Positions 47,869-57,843 of a DNA stretch of 64,000 bases are shown here, in pieces. Source of the DNA: an uncultured Flavobacteriales bacterium (GTDB lineage: Bacteria; Bacteroidota; Bacteroidia; Flavobacteriales; BACL11). The position numbers and the translations under genes are program-made. The stretch lies in assembly GCA_949372805.1 (NCBI GenBank), contig CASIBH010000006.1, positions 1 through 64,000 on the forward strand, read 5' to 3'. Position 1 is the first letter of the stretch, and the number at the start of each line of letters is the position of its first letter. The notes beneath the pieces are model-generated. The model made no database searches. It worked only from the letters and a program-made list of their open reading frames with translations, and was not told where the DNA came from.

Positions 47869-47898
47869 TTTTAAGTGCATGTAAATATAGTACTTTTG
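47869..47898 (+). promoter_or_regulatory. Promoter of asd and possibly the carotenoid genes
   Basis: TTT (47869-47871, one off TTG), 19-nt spacer, TACTTTTG (47891-47898, perfect TAnnTTTG). It ends 18 nt before the ATG at 47917 and overlaps the GTG start of the ORF track. Confidence 0.5.
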
Positions 47899-47916
47899 AA
47901 TATTAATTTTAAATTT

Positions 47917-48912
47917 ATGAGACTTGCAATTGTCGGCGCCACTGGATTAGTAGGTCGTCAAATTATAGATGTTATTATTGAAAGAGATTTTTTTTTCTCA
48001 GAGCTTATTTTAGTTGCTTCTGATAAATCAGTTGGAAAAAAAATCGAATTAAAAAATAAAACATTTTTTATTTACTCAGCAGCAGAAATGCTTGAAATGA
48101 AGCCAGATTTGGCTCTTTTTTCTGCAGGCTCTGAGGTTTCAAAAGAACTTGCTCCAATGCTTAATGCTATTGGATGTAAGGTTATTGATAACTCTTCTTT
48201 TTGGAGAATGAATAAGAAATATAAGTTAATAATACCCGAAATAAATGGTGAAAAATTATCTTCTAAAGATATGATAATTTCAAATCCAAATTGTTCCACT
48301 ATTCAGCTTTTAGTTGTTTTAGCTCCAATTCATAAGAAATACAATATAGAACGAGTAGTTGTTTCTACTTATCAATCTGTTTCTGGTTCCGGAAAAAAAG
48401 CTATTAACCAATTAGATGATGAAGAAAAAGGGAAAACTGGAGACATGGCCTATCCTTACCCAATCTATAGAAATGCCATACCACATATTGATTTTTTTGA
48501 AGAAAACGGATACACCAGAGAGGAGATGAAGATTATAAATGAAACTCATAAAATATTAGACTCAAATATTCAAATAACAACAACAGCGGTTAGAATTCCC
48601 GTAGACGGAGGGCATAGCGAGAGTGTTAATATATTACTGTCCAATGAATTTGAAATTGAAAAAATTAAAAATGAAATTTCAAATATTGTTGGCGTAACTC
48701 TTAAAGATGATATTGAAAAAAGTATATACCCAATGCCTCTTTTTTCTAAAGGTTTAGACGATGTTTTTGTTGGAAGAATTAGAAGAGATTTTTCTCAATC
48801 TAAATCTTTAAACATGTGGATTGTTTCTGACAACTTAAGAAAGGGGGCGGCAACTAATACTGTTCAAATTGCTGAGTATTTAGTCGAACATAACCTTATT
48901 AAAACGTATTAA
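47917..48912 (+). CDS. asd: Aspartate-semialdehyde dehydrogenase
   Basis: The track start (47875, GTG) falls within the promoter; ATG 47917 gives MRLAIVGATGLVGRQI and 331 residues. The NADP-binding loop is followed by the active-site Cys in ISNPNCSTIQLLV and the substrate motifs YQSVSGSGKKAI and VRIPVDGGHSESVN. The enzyme reduces aspartyl phosphate in the lysine, threonine and methionine pathways. The carotenoid desaturase begins 3 nt after its stop, so the genes may be co-transcribed. Confidence 0.94.
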   Translation: MRLAIVGATGLVGRQIIDVIIERDFFFSELILVASDKSVGKKIELKNKTFFIYSAAEMLEMKPDLALFSAGSEVSKELAPMLNAIGCKVIDNSSFWRMNKKYKLIIPEINGEKLSSKDMIISNPNCSTIQLLVVLAPIHKKYNIERVVVSTYQSVSGSGKKAINQLDDEEKGKTGDMAYPYPIYRNAIPHIDFFEENGYTREEMKIINETHKILDSNIQITTTAVRIPVDGGHSESVNILLSNEFEIEKIKNEISNIVGVTLKDDIEKSIYPMPLFSKGLDDVFVGRIRRDFSQSKSLNMWIVSDNLRKGAATNTVQIAEYLVEHNLIKTY

Positions 48913-48915
48913 TTC

Positions 48916-50376
48916 TTGAAAAAAGCAGCTATAATAGGTTCTGGGATTGGAGGTCTTTCTTCTGCAATAAGATTAGCGGCGAAAGGTTATATGATTGATG
49001 TTTATGAAGCAAATAACAGTTATGGCGGCAAAATGCGCGAAACTAAAAAAAAAGGCTTTAGGTTTGATATGGGGCCTTCTTTGTTAACGATGCCCGAAAA
49101 AATTGATGAGTTATTTTTTTTGTCAAATAAAAACCCAAGAGATTATTTTAAATATGTAAAATTAGATGAAGGCTGTAGATATTTTTATGATGATAAAACA
49201 ATTATTAGAGGCTTTACTGATATAGATAAATTTACAAAGGAGTTAAATGAAAAAGTTGGTGTTTCAGAAAAAAAATCTAGAGATCATATTAATAAAAACA
49301 CTTTTATATTTGACTCAACTAGTTTTTTGTTTTTAGAAAAATCTCTGCATAAGATTAAAACATATTTATCTTTCAAAGTTTTTATTGCATTTTTAAAACT
49401 ACCCTTTTTGCAGATTTTTCAATCTATGCATTCTGCAAATAGTAAAAGGTTTGAAAACAAAAAGGTAGTTCAAATATTTAATCGTTTTGCCACATACAAT
49501 GGCTCAAACCCTTATAAAGCTCCAGCGGTTTTAAACAGTATATCAGCCCTTGAATTTAATAAAGGAGCTTTTTATCCCGAGCTAGGAATGTTTTCAATTG
49601 CAACAGCTCTCTACAATCTTGCAGTTGACTTAGGTGTTAGGTTTCATTTCAGTACATTAATAGAAAAAATTTCAGTTAAAAATGATGTTGTAGACGGTCT
49701 TTTTGTTTCAGAAAAGCTTTATAAAAAAGATATTATTATTTGTAATCAAGACATTCACTTTGTTTATAAAAACTTACTTCCAAAAAGATTTACATTAAAA
49801 AGAATTTTGGAGCAAGAAAGATCCTCTTCGGCACTAATTTTTTATTGGGGTATAAAAAAGAAATTTTCTAATCTTCAGCTTCATAATATTTTATTTTCCA
49901 ATAACTATGAAGAAGAATTTAAGAAATTATCTGCTAATCAAACAATTTATGATGACCCAACAGTATATATTAATATAACATCTAAGATGTCTAAAAATGA
50001 CGCCCCTAATAATTGTGAGAATTGGTTTGTGATGATTAACACCCCTAACGATATAGGGCAAAACTGGGAAGAGATAATTGTCTCAGCTCGAAAAAATATA
50101 ATCAAGAAGATAAATAATGTGTTGGATGTAAGTATTGAGGATTATATTGTTTGTGAAGAGATGCTAACTCCTAAATTAATTGAAACCACTACGCAATCAT
50201 TTAGAGGGTCTTTATATGGAAGCTCTTCTAACTCTAGAGGTTCAGCTTTCTTTAGGCATCCAAATTTTTCAAATCAGATTTCGAATCTATATTTTTGTGG
50301 AGGAAGCGTTCACCCTGGCGGAGGTATTCCTTTGGCACTATCTTCCTCTAAAATAATAAGTGAACTAATAAATTAA
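48916..50376 (+). CDS. Carotenoid desaturase of the CrtI/CrtD family (TTG start)
   Basis: A 486-residue FAD-dependent desaturase. The dinucleotide loop AAIIGSGIGGLSSAIRLAAKGY sits at the very N-terminus, so the TTG at 48916 is the true start. The FDMGPSLLTMPE segment is typical of CrtI-like proteins. The C-terminal signature reads YFCGGSVHPGGGIPLALSSSK, closer to CrtD/CrtN-type enzymes than to the GAGTHPGAGIPGV form of classical phytoene desaturase. With cruF next to it, a 3',4'-desaturase role (CrtD) in a myxol- or saproxanthin-type pathway is plausible, but CrtI is not excluded. Confidence 0.85.
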   Translation: MKKAAIIGSGIGGLSSAIRLAAKGYMIDVYEANNSYGGKMRETKKKGFRFDMGPSLLTMPEKIDELFFLSNKNPRDYFKYVKLDEGCRYFYDDKTIIRGFTDIDKFTKELNEKVGVSEKKSRDHINKNTFIFDSTSFLFLEKSLHKIKTYLSFKVFIAFLKLPFLQIFQSMHSANSKRFENKKVVQIFNRFATYNGSNPYKAPAVLNSISALEFNKGAFYPELGMFSIATALYNLAVDLGVRFHFSTLIEKISVKNDVVDGLFVSEKLYKKDIIICNQDIHFVYKNLLPKRFTLKRILEQERSSSALIFYWGIKKKFSNLQLHNILFSNNYEEEFKKLSANQTIYDDPTVYINITSKMSKNDAPNNCENWFVMINTPNDIGQNWEEIIVSARKNIIKKINNVLDVSIEDYIVCEEMLTPKLIETTTQSFRGSLYGSSSNSRGSAFFRHPNFSNQISNLYFCGGSVHPGGGIPLALSSSKIISELIN

Positions 50377-51027
50377 ATGATGAGCTCAAAAAAAATAAAT
50401 TTTGTTGTTTTTCTAATGTTTTTTTTTAACATCGTTGGGGCAATATCTTTATTTAATGCTGATTTATATAAAATAGTTCTTCCTCTTACTCAGTTTAATC
50501 TTTTACTTATTTTTTCTTTGTTTTTCTATGTTAATAATAATTACTCTAGAAGCTTTATTTTCCTTTGTTTGCAAGTATTTCTTTTTGGTTTTATTGTTGA
50601 GGTTGTAGGAGTAAATACAGGAATTATTTTTGGAGAATACACATATGGAAAAACACTTGGGCTTACTTTCTTTGGTACTCCTTTAGTTATGGGTATAAAT
50701 TGGATAAATTTGTCACTCGCATCTTTTGGAATTATTTCTTTCTTTACTGACAAAAAAACTTTGCTAATAATACTTAGCTCTCTTTTAATGGTGTTTTTTG
50801 ATTTCATTATTGAGCCCATTGCAATTAACCTCGACTTTTGGTCATGGGAGTATATTACCGTTCCTGTTCATAATTATTTTGGGTGGTTCTTTTGTGCTAT
50901 TATTGCTCAGCTTTTAATTGTTTTTTCAAAAGTAAAAATTAATCAAAAAATTGCTTTTGCTGTTATTGGCTCTCAATTATCATTTTTTTTAATTCAATAC
51001 TTAAATTATGGAAATATTAACGGGTAA
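50377..51027 (+). CDS. cruF: Carotenoid 1',2'-hydratase-type protein CruF
   Basis: A 216-residue integral membrane protein with about six hydrophobic helices. Conserved CruF-type segments are EVVGVNTGIIFGEYTYGKTLG, MGINWINLSLASFG and DFIIEPIAINLDFWSWEY with VHNYFGWFFCA. CruF hydrates the end group of acyclic carotenoid tails. The ATG abuts the desaturase stop and the gene overlaps the cyclase by 20 nt, so the three are coupled. Confidence 0.88.
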   Translation: MMSSKKINFVVFLMFFFNIVGAISLFNADLYKIVLPLTQFNLLLIFSLFFYVNNNYSRSFIFLCLQVFLFGFIVEVVGVNTGIIFGEYTYGKTLGLTFFGTPLVMGINWINLSLASFGIISFFTDKKTLLIILSSLLMVFFDFIIEPIAINLDFWSWEYITVPVHNYFGWFFCAIIAQLLIVFSKVKINQKIAFAVIGSQLSFFLIQYLNYGNING

Positions 51028-51727
51028 ATTTTTTTATTGTTATGTCTTAATTTTTACGATACTCTACCCCTTGCTTCAAAGTTTTGAAAGTAAACTAAAG
51101 CTTTATACAAAGTGGAAAAGTTTGTTGTTTGCACTACTGATTTGTGTTCTTGTGCATGTTCCAATAGATATCGTTTTAACTAATCTTTCGGTTTGGAGTT
51201 TTAATTCAGATTATATTTTAGGCTTTAAGTTTCTTAATCTTCCTATTGAAGAATGGCTTTTTTTTATAATCATTCCATATGCCTGTATCTTTATTTATGA
51301 GGTGTTAAATTATTTTTTTAATAATGTAAGGTCTTCACAGCTTATTTTTAATTTAACATTATTGTCTGCAGTTGTTCTTCTAATTATTGCTTGTACTTAT
51401 TATAATAATATATATACTGTTCTTTATTTTTCTTTAGCCTCAGTAACTTGTTTTATAGTATTTTATTTTAAGCCTATTTGGTGGGGTAATTTTTTAAGAT
51501 CATATCTTGTTTCATTATTGCCTTTTTTATTTATAAACGGCCTTTTAACGGGAAGTTTTACTGAATACCCAATTGTGTCATATAACCCTGAACATATTAT
51601 TGGCCACCGTATTTTAAATATTCCTGTTGAAGACGCTGTATATAACTTTGTAATATTAGCTGAGGTTATAGCTTGTTATGAGATGTTTAAAAAACTATTT
51701 AAAAAAATTCCTGTAAAAAACAATTAA
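51008..51727 (+). CDS. crtY: Lycopene cyclase, CrtYcd-type (two fused membrane halves)
   Basis: A 239-residue membrane protein with two related halves, each carrying the lycopene-cyclase-domain motif: LNLPIEEWLFFIIIPYACIFIYE in the first and LNIPVEDAVYNFVILAEVIACYE in the second. This is the fused CrtYc-CrtYd form that makes beta-ionone rings. It closes the operon and overlaps the convergent lspA by 33 nt. Confidence 0.88.
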   Translation: MEILTGKFFYCYVLIFTILYPLLQSFESKLKLYTKWKSLLFALLICVLVHVPIDIVLTNLSVWSFNSDYILGFKFLNLPIEEWLFFIIIPYACIFIYEVLNYFFNNVRSSQLIFNLTLLSAVVLLIIACTYYNNIYTVLYFSLASVTCFIVFYFKPIWWGNFLRSYLVSLLPFLFINGLLTGSFTEYPIVSYNPEHIIGHRILNIPVEDAVYNFVILAEVIACYEMFKKLFKKIPVKNN

Positions 51728-52282
51728 TATAAAGATCCCAACTGAGATTCCTGCATCTGCAATATTAAATACTGGTCTAAAAAATATAAAGTGCTGATCT
51801 GCTAAAAATGGCATCCAACTTGGAAAATGTGTGTTTATAATTGGAAAATAAAACATATCAACAACTTTCCCTTCTAAGAACCGGCTATAGCCGCCACCTT
51901 CTGGCATCAAGCTTGCAAGTTTTAGATAGCTATCATTAAATATTACACCATAGAAAATACTATCAATAATATTACCTATTGCACCTCCAATAATAAAACC
52001 TAACGACAGAAGCGCTCCATTTGGAAGTTTTTCTTTGGTAAGCTTGTAAATATATCTAATCCCAAAGCTTACAACAATTACCCTGAAAATTGTTAAAATA
52101 TTTTTTCCAAGCTGGCCTCCAAACTCTATTCCAAAGGCCATTCCATTATTTTCAGTAAAATGTATTATAAACCAGTCAAATATTTTGAATTCCTGACCAA
52201 GAAACATATGAGTTTTTATCCAGAACTTTAAAGCTTGATCTAAAACAATTAAAATTAATGCTGTGCTAATTACTTTTTTCAA
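51695..52282 (-). CDS. lspA: Lipoprotein signal peptidase
   Basis: A 195-residue inner-membrane aspartic protease that removes lipoprotein signal peptides. Motifs: LIVLDQALKFWIKT, the family segment ENNGMAFGIEF, and the catalytic Asp pair in GAIGNIIDSIF and VFNIADAGISVG. Last gene of the ileS operon. It overlaps the crt cyclase gene by 33 nt at the 3' end. Confidence 0.94.
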   Translation of the reverse strand: MKKVISTALILIVLDQALKFWIKTHMFLGQEFKIFDWFIIHFTENNGMAFGIEFGGQLGKNILTIFRVIVVSFGIRYIYKLTKEKLPNGALLSLGFIIGGAIGNIIDSIFYGVIFNDSYLKLASLMPEGGGYSRFLEGKVVDMFYFPIINTHFPSWMPFLADQHFIFFRPVFNIADAGISVGIFILIVFYRNFFK

Positions 52283-52285
52283 AGA

Positions 52286-52663
52286 CTATGGTTGAAGTTT
52301 TTTAGCTTCAATGCTAAGTGTTGCGTGAGGAACAAGCATTAATCTTTCTTTAGAAATAAGTTTTCCAGTTATTCGGCAAACCCCATATGAATTATTTTCA
52401 ATTCTAATTAGAGCGTTTTTAAGGCTTAAAATAAATTTAGCCTGTCTTTCTGCCAGCTTATTGTTCTCTTCTTTTGAAAGTGTTGATGACCCTTCCTCAA
52501 AAGCTTTAAAAGTAGGAGAGGTGTCTTCTGTCCCGTTATCAGAATCATTTGCACATGAAGCTCTAAGTATTGTTAAATCATCTTCAGCACTTTTTATTTT
52601 AGATAAAATAATTTTCTGAAACTCTTTGAGCTCACTTTTTGTATATGTTGTTTTTTCTGCCAT
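52286..52663 (-). CDS. DksA/TraR-type zinc-finger-family protein lacking zinc cysteines
   Basis: A 125-residue TraR/DksA homologue with a helical hairpin (about 1-85) and the C-terminal segment YGVCRITGKLISKERLMLVPHATLS. The four zinc-binding Cys of classical DksA are reduced to one, which is how I recall the Bacteroidetes form. It may bind RNA polymerase and affect transcription. It is placed between ileS and lspA, an arrangement common in the phylum. Confidence 0.85.
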   Translation of the reverse strand: MAEKTTYTKSELKEFQKIILSKIKSAEDDLTILRASCANDSDNGTEDTSPTFKAFEEGSSTLSKEENNKLAERQAKFILSLKNALIRIENNSYGVCRITGKLISKERLMLVPHATLSIEAKKLQP

Positions 52664-52666
52664 AGC

Positions 52667-55600
52667 CTAATTTTTTTTAATCATTACTTTACAGGAGATG
52701 TTTTCCACTAGATCAATTTCAACATAATTTATGTTTTCAATTGAAGAGAAGATTAAGTCTTCAGCAAGCGTTTCATTACAAATATAAGTCAAATTATTTT
52801 TAATAGCCTCTTCTATAATATTGTTTTTTATGACGTTAATTAAGATTTTATCGGTTACATCAAAATCATAATCTTTTCTTATTCTTTGAATTCTATTAAC
52901 AAACTCTCTAGCCAGACCTTCTTGTTTCAGTTGTTCTGAAAGATTAATATCTAGAGCTACAGTATAGTTTTCTCCTGAACTTACTGAGTATCCGCTTATA
53001 TCTTCAGAAGAAATTTCTACGTCTTCCATTAAGAGGGTTAGGTTTTTATCTAAAGTTATATTAGCATTTTTCTCTAAATAACTTATTTCTTCTACTGACA
53101 TTAAGCTAATTTTTGCAATTACAGACTTTATCTCTTTTCCAAATTTTGGACCTAATTTTTTAAAATTAGGTTTAACTTTTTTTGTTACAATTCCTGAGTC
53201 TGAGTTGATAAATTCAATCTCTTTAACATTTGTTTCAGAAAGAATGATGTTTTTCACAGCCTCTATTTGACTTTTGACCTCGCTTGTATTAGTAGAAATT
53301 AAAAATCTTGCCAATGGCTGTCTAACTCTAATTTTTTCTTTTTTTCTTATAGAAAGGATACTAGATGTTATTTTTTGAGCTAAGGCCATTCTTTTTTCCA
53401 AATCAATATTTATATGTCTTGGATTAGCTTTTGGAAAATCCGCAAGATGAACTGATAATTTTGAGCTGTTCAGGTCTTTATACATCTTGTCCATAAAAAA
53501 TGGGGCTATAGGGCTAGAAATCACAACTATTGTGTTAAGGCAGTCATACACTGTTTTATAAGCATTTATTTTTGCTTCATTAAACTCTCCTTTCCAGAAT
53601 CTTCTTCTACTTAGTCTAATATGCCAATTACTTAGTTTATTAATTACAAAATCTTGAATTAATCTTGCTGCTTTTGTGGGCTCATAATCCTCATAGCTTT
53701 TTTCTACTTCAATAATTAAGGTATTAAGCTCCGAAATTATCCATTGGTCAATTTCTTCTCTTGAGATTATATTATTAGATGAGTTAGATGTATATTTAAA
53801 GCTATCAATATTTGCATAAAGAGCAAAGAATGAATAGATATTATATAGGGTTCCAAAAAATTTTCTTTGAACCTCAATTATTCCTAACTCATCAAATTTT
53901 AGATTATCCCATGGCTGTGCATTTGAAATCATATACCATCGTGTTGCATCAGCTCCATGTTTATCAATTGTAATAAAAGGATCGGTAGCATTGCCCAGTC
54001 TTTTCGACATTTTATTACCATTCTTATCTAGCACTAAGCCATTAGAAACTACATTTTTATATGCTACAGAATCAAAAACAAGCGTTGAAATTGCATGTAA
54101 AGTAAAAAACCAACCTCTAGTTTGATCAACACCTTCTGCAATAAAATCAGCTGGAAAATTATTTTTTAGTAAATCCTTGTTTTCAAAAGGATAGTGGATT
54201 TGAGCATAAGGCATTGAGCCTGAGTCAAACCAAACATCAATCAGATCAATCTCTCGAGTCATTTTCTTGCCCGATTTTGAAACTAATTTAATATCGTCTA
54301 CATATGGTCTGTGTAGATCAAATTTACTATAGTTCTCTTTTGAAAAATCATTGACAACAAAATCGTGTAATGGATTTTTTTGCATATAGCCAGCTTTGAT
54401 AGATTTTTCAATTTCAATTTTAAGCTCTTCTAATGAACCAATACAGATTTCTTCTGTACCATCTTCAGTTCTCCAAATAGGAATTGGAATCCCCCAGAAT
54501 CTAGACCTTGAAAGATTCCAGTCAACAAGATTTTCAAGCCAGTTTCCAAATCTACCCTCACCTGTAGATTTAGGTTTCCAGTTTATTGTTTTGTTCAACT
54601 CTATCATCCTGTCCTTATATTCAGTTGTTTTAACAAACCAACTATCTAAAGGATAGTATAATATTGGCTTATCTGTTCTCCAGCAGTGCGGGTAAGAATG
54701 TTCATACTTTTCGGACTTAAATAATTTATTCTCATTTTTAAGTTTAACACAGATTTGAACATCTACTGATAGCTTTGGCTTTTCCTCGCCTTCTAAATAA
54801 AACTCTTCTTTTACATATTGGCCGGCAAAGTCAGTTACACAGTCTAAAAATTTACCTTGCTCATTTACAAGAGTTAATGAGCCTATTTTATTTTGTTTGG
54901 CAACCAAGTTGTCATCAGAACCAAAGCTTGGGGCTAGATGTACAATTCCTGTCCCGTCCTCTGTCGTAACAAAATCTGCGAGTATAACCTTAAACGCATC
55001 CCCATCATCTGGTTTAGCGTAACTTAAAAGCTGATGGTATCTTAAATCTTTTAGTTTTTCACCATCAAATTCACCTACTAATTTAAATGGTAGTTCTTTT
55101 GATCCAACTTCATAATCTTTAAAATTTATTTCAGAATTAGTTTTTTTAAAATATTTATGAGCAAGATCTTTAGCTATTACTACCGAAATATATTCTCCTG
55201 TATATTGGTTAACAGTTTCAATAAGTTGATAGATTATTTTTTTTCCAACTCCTAAAGCTGTGTTTGATGGAAGTGTCCAAGGGGTTGTTGTCCATGCAAT
55301 AAAATAAACATCATTAGATGTTTTCTCAACTAGAAAATCACTTACATCATTTTTGACTACTTTAAATTGAGCAACTGCAGAGGTGTCTTTAACATTTTTA
55401 TAGCAACCAGGTTGATTCAGTTCATGAGTACTTAGACCGGTTCCCGCTTTTGGTGAAAAAGGCTGAACAGTAAATCCTTTATAAAGAAGTTTTTTTGAAT
55501 GCAATTCTTTTATCAGCCACCAGACACTCTCTATATATTTATTGTCATATGTTATATATGGCGACTTCATGTCTACCCAATATCCCATTTTGCTGGTTAT

Positions 55601-56002
55601 ATCTTCCCACATGCCTTGGTACTTCATAACATTTTTGCGGCAAGCATTATTATAATCCTCAATAGATATTGTAGTTCCAATATCTTCTTTAGTTATGTTT
55701 AATTCTTTTTCTACCCCCAGCTCAACTGGAAGACCGTGAGTATCCCAACCTGCTTTTCTATTAACATGAAACCCTTGAAGAGTTTTATACCTGCAAAACA
55801 AATCTTTAATTGTTCTAGCTATAACATGATGAATACCGGGCATACCATTAGCAGAAGGCGGCCCTTCGTAGAAAGTAAATTTCGAGCTGTCTTTTCTTAA
55901 TTCAAGGCTTTGGTTAAAAACATCATCCTTGCTCCATTCTTCTAATACTTCTTTGTGAATTTGAGCAAGGTTTAGACTTTTATATTCTTTGAAATAACTC
56001 AT
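52667..56002 (-). CDS. ileS: Isoleucine-tRNA ligase
   Basis: A 1111-residue class I synthetase of the long form. The HIGH-like motif is in EGPPSANGMPGIHHVIART, the KMSKS-type motif in NGNKMSKRLGNATDP, and the CP1 editing domain lies between (AWTTTPWTLPSNTALGVG, TGIVHLAPSFGSDD). The C-terminal anticodon-binding and junction regions are complete. It heads the ileS-dksA-lspA operon. Confidence 0.96.
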   Translation of the reverse strand: MSYFKEYKSLNLAQIHKEVLEEWSKDDVFNQSLELRKDSSKFTFYEGPPSANGMPGIHHVIARTIKDLFCRYKTLQGFHVNRKAGWDTHGLPVELGVEKELNITKEDIGTTISIEDYNNACRKNVMKYQGMWEDITSKMGYWVDMKSPYITYDNKYIESVWWLIKELHSKKLLYKGFTVQPFSPKAGTGLSTHELNQPGCYKNVKDTSAVAQFKVVKNDVSDFLVEKTSNDVYFIAWTTTPWTLPSNTALGVGKKIIYQLIETVNQYTGEYISVVIAKDLAHKYFKKTNSEINFKDYEVGSKELPFKLVGEFDGEKLKDLRYHQLLSYAKPDDGDAFKVILADFVTTEDGTGIVHLAPSFGSDDNLVAKQNKIGSLTLVNEQGKFLDCVTDFAGQYVKEEFYLEGEEKPKLSVDVQICVKLKNENKLFKSEKYEHSYPHCWRTDKPILYYPLDSWFVKTTEYKDRMIELNKTINWKPKSTGEGRFGNWLENLVDWNLSRSRFWGIPIPIWRTEDGTEEICIGSLEELKIEIEKSIKAGYMQKNPLHDFVVNDFSKENYSKFDLHRPYVDDIKLVSKSGKKMTREIDLIDVWFDSGSMPYAQIHYPFENKDLLKNNFPADFIAEGVDQTRGWFFTLHAISTLVFDSVAYKNVVSNGLVLDKNGNKMSKRLGNATDPFITIDKHGADATRWYMISNAQPWDNLKFDELGIIEVQRKFFGTLYNIYSFFALYANIDSFKYTSNSSNNIISREEIDQWIISELNTLIIEVEKSYEDYEPTKAARLIQDFVINKLSNWHIRLSRRRFWKGEFNEAKINAYKTVYDCLNTIVVISSPIAPFFMDKMYKDLNSSKLSVHLADFPKANPRHINIDLEKRMALAQKITSSILSIRKKEKIRVRQPLARFLISTNTSEVKSQIEAVKNIILSETNVKEIEFINSDSGIVTKKVKPNFKKLGPKFGKEIKSVIAKISLMSVEEISYLEKNANITLDKNLTLLMEDVEISSEDISGYSVSSGENYTVALDINLSEQLKQEGLAREFVNRIQRIRKDYDFDVTDKILINVIKNNIIEEAIKNNLTYICNETLAEDLIFSSIENINYVEIDLVENISCKVMIKKN

Positions 56003-56023
56003 GTTTTTTTAGGCTATATCGTG

Positions 56024-56054
56024 CAAATATAAGTTTTGCTTTTCAGATAAGCAA
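56024..56054 (-). promoter_or_regulatory. Promoter of the ileS operon
   Basis: On the minus strand, TTG (56054-56052), a 20-nt spacer and TATATTTG (56031-56024, perfect TAnnTTTG), 21 nt upstream of the ileS ATG. Confidence 0.6.
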
Positions 56055-56068
56055 TCATTAAAATTGAA

Positions 56069-57835
56069 TTATTTTGTAATAAAATTTATTCTACTACTAC
56101 CGTCGCTATAGATGTAAATCAGCGGCTGATTATAGAGCTCTTTAGCTGACCTTCCTAGTATATCAGTTATACTAATTAATTTTTTAGCTGTAGCCTCAGA
56201 AGACTCTAAAGTATTAGAGAGGATAGAGTAGCTATAAAACTCATATTCTGCTCTTTCAGGGTTTAGTTTAACAGCCTGACCATTATCTGCTTTAATATAA
56301 AATTTAACTTGATTCCCAGAACTAAAAGGTAGTAGACAAGAGTAAATCCCATCATTTGCTAGCGCATCACCATTAACTCCATTATCATTCATATCAAAAG
56401 ATTGAAATTTAGAATTAAAACTACTAGTTGTTGCCATTAAGCTAACCGAACTAGTGTTTAGAGCAGAAATACTTACAACATTATTTGAAATATTGACAGA
56501 GAAAAGTTCTGGTGGTGCTAAAGATATTTCAGGATGTGTTGATAAATAGGGCAATCGATATCTTAAAGATGACATTATGCCTCCAAAGCCATAGCCACCC
56601 CAAGGAGCAAAGGAAATGTCTTCTTCCGCATTCGCATAAAAGTCGTTTAAAGAAAAAAGTTTGTTAGCGTCAGATGAGACCCCAGAAGCTGCAATACTCT
56701 GAATATCAGTAAGCTGACTTCTTATGTTATTTGTGTCTAATTCATTTATAATAGTTCTTAAGTGAGCAGTATATTGTTTTCTATAATCTTCATTATTAAA
56801 TAAGACATATGTTAAAGGTCTGTTTAGTGACTGGTCTTCCCCGTAATAAGGGTCAAATTGTTGTGGGTGGCTAGGCCCTTGAGGAGTAAAATAGTCCCAG
56901 CCCAATAGCGCATTTATAAAGCTTTGACTTAAGTCCCATGGTAACATTTGAAATAATCCGTCTTCTGCTTTGTATAAATAATAGTTATGGACATAGTATC
57001 CATTATATGAATCATAATTAGCAATTACTGTATTAACAGCAAAAGCCCACAAAACTCTATCAATATTTAGTACAGAATCTAGCTGGCCTGGATTGAATTT
57101 TAAGGTCTGTATAAGTTCTATTAAGTCTCCCCATCCATAATCTGATTTTAAATTATAACTACTATAATAACTAGTACTATCTAAAGTGCTGTACCAATTT
57201 AAACTTGGCTCGCCTCCAATAGGAGTTCCTGCTGTATCACAAAACATCCCACTACCATCACACTTGAATAGAGCACCATTATTTTCATTAAAATGTTTCT
57301 TTAAGAACTGTTGATTAATAGATTCGGTATTAACATACATGCCTAAATAATTTCCCTGTACATGAAGGCGTGTTAAATTTACCTCAACAGTTGGTAGATA
57401 TTTTTTATAAATTTTTGAGGCAATATATTCTTTTGCAAAAGTTGCATCCATCCAAGCATTAGCAAGTTTTAGTTTCTTATAATTAAGAAACTTTTGACCA
57501 GAAACCCAATAGTTCATATCAATATTATATGGTACTTTTGGGACACCATTATCATTGGGGATGCAAAATGTTGAATTACCTTTATACCTAACTCCGGCAC
57601 TATCAAATGAAACACCATTACAAGAAATAGTAGCTGGAATTCTAAATGAAGGATTTGTAAAAAAAGAATTCTGTAGAATATTGTGATAATTTGGGTCTTC
57701 AAATTCAATAAAAATATCTCTAATTGAATCCTTGTCATAAAGCCCGCCTGCTTGATCGTAAAGTTGCTGAGGGTCAAAAATACTTTGTGAAAAACAGAAA
57801 GAGGGGAGACAAAAAATGAAAAATAGAAATCTCAT
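56069..57835 (-). CDS. Secreted CotH kinase family protein
   Basis: A 588-residue protein with a signal peptide (FLFFIFCLPSFCFSQ). The CotH domain (about 35-400) shows AGVRYKGNSTF, LKLANAWMDATFAKEYIASK, LHVQGNYLGMYVNTESINQQF and LPWDLSQSF, the usual order of this atypical protein-kinase-like family, known from spore-coat CotH. Strand-rich segments follow (about 430-520). The tail ISITDILGRSAKELYNQPLIYIYSDG resembles a T9SS type A sorting domain. It is the second gene of a pair, 8 nt after a larger CotH protein. The substrate is unknown; an exported kinase would need ATP from outside the cytoplasm. Confidence 0.8.
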   Translation of the reverse strand: MRFLFFIFCLPSFCFSQSIFDPQQLYDQAGGLYDKDSIRDIFIEFEDPNYHNILQNSFFTNPSFRIPATISCNGVSFDSAGVRYKGNSTFCIPNDNGVPKVPYNIDMNYWVSGQKFLNYKKLKLANAWMDATFAKEYIASKIYKKYLPTVEVNLTRLHVQGNYLGMYVNTESINQQFLKKHFNENNGALFKCDGSGMFCDTAGTPIGGEPSLNWYSTLDSTSYYSSYNLKSDYGWGDLIELIQTLKFNPGQLDSVLNIDRVLWAFAVNTVIANYDSYNGYYVHNYYLYKAEDGLFQMLPWDLSQSFINALLGWDYFTPQGPSHPQQFDPYYGEDQSLNRPLTYVLFNNEDYRKQYTAHLRTIINELDTNNIRSQLTDIQSIAASGVSSDANKLFSLNDFYANAEEDISFAPWGGYGFGGIMSSLRYRLPYLSTHPEISLAPPELFSVNISNNVVSISALNTSSVSLMATTSSFNSKFQSFDMNDNGVNGDALANDGIYSCLLPFSSGNQVKFYIKADNGQAVKLNPERAEYEFYSYSILSNTLESSEATAKKLISITDILGRSAKELYNQPLIYIYSDGSSRINFITK

Positions 57836-57843
57836 AAAGGTTT

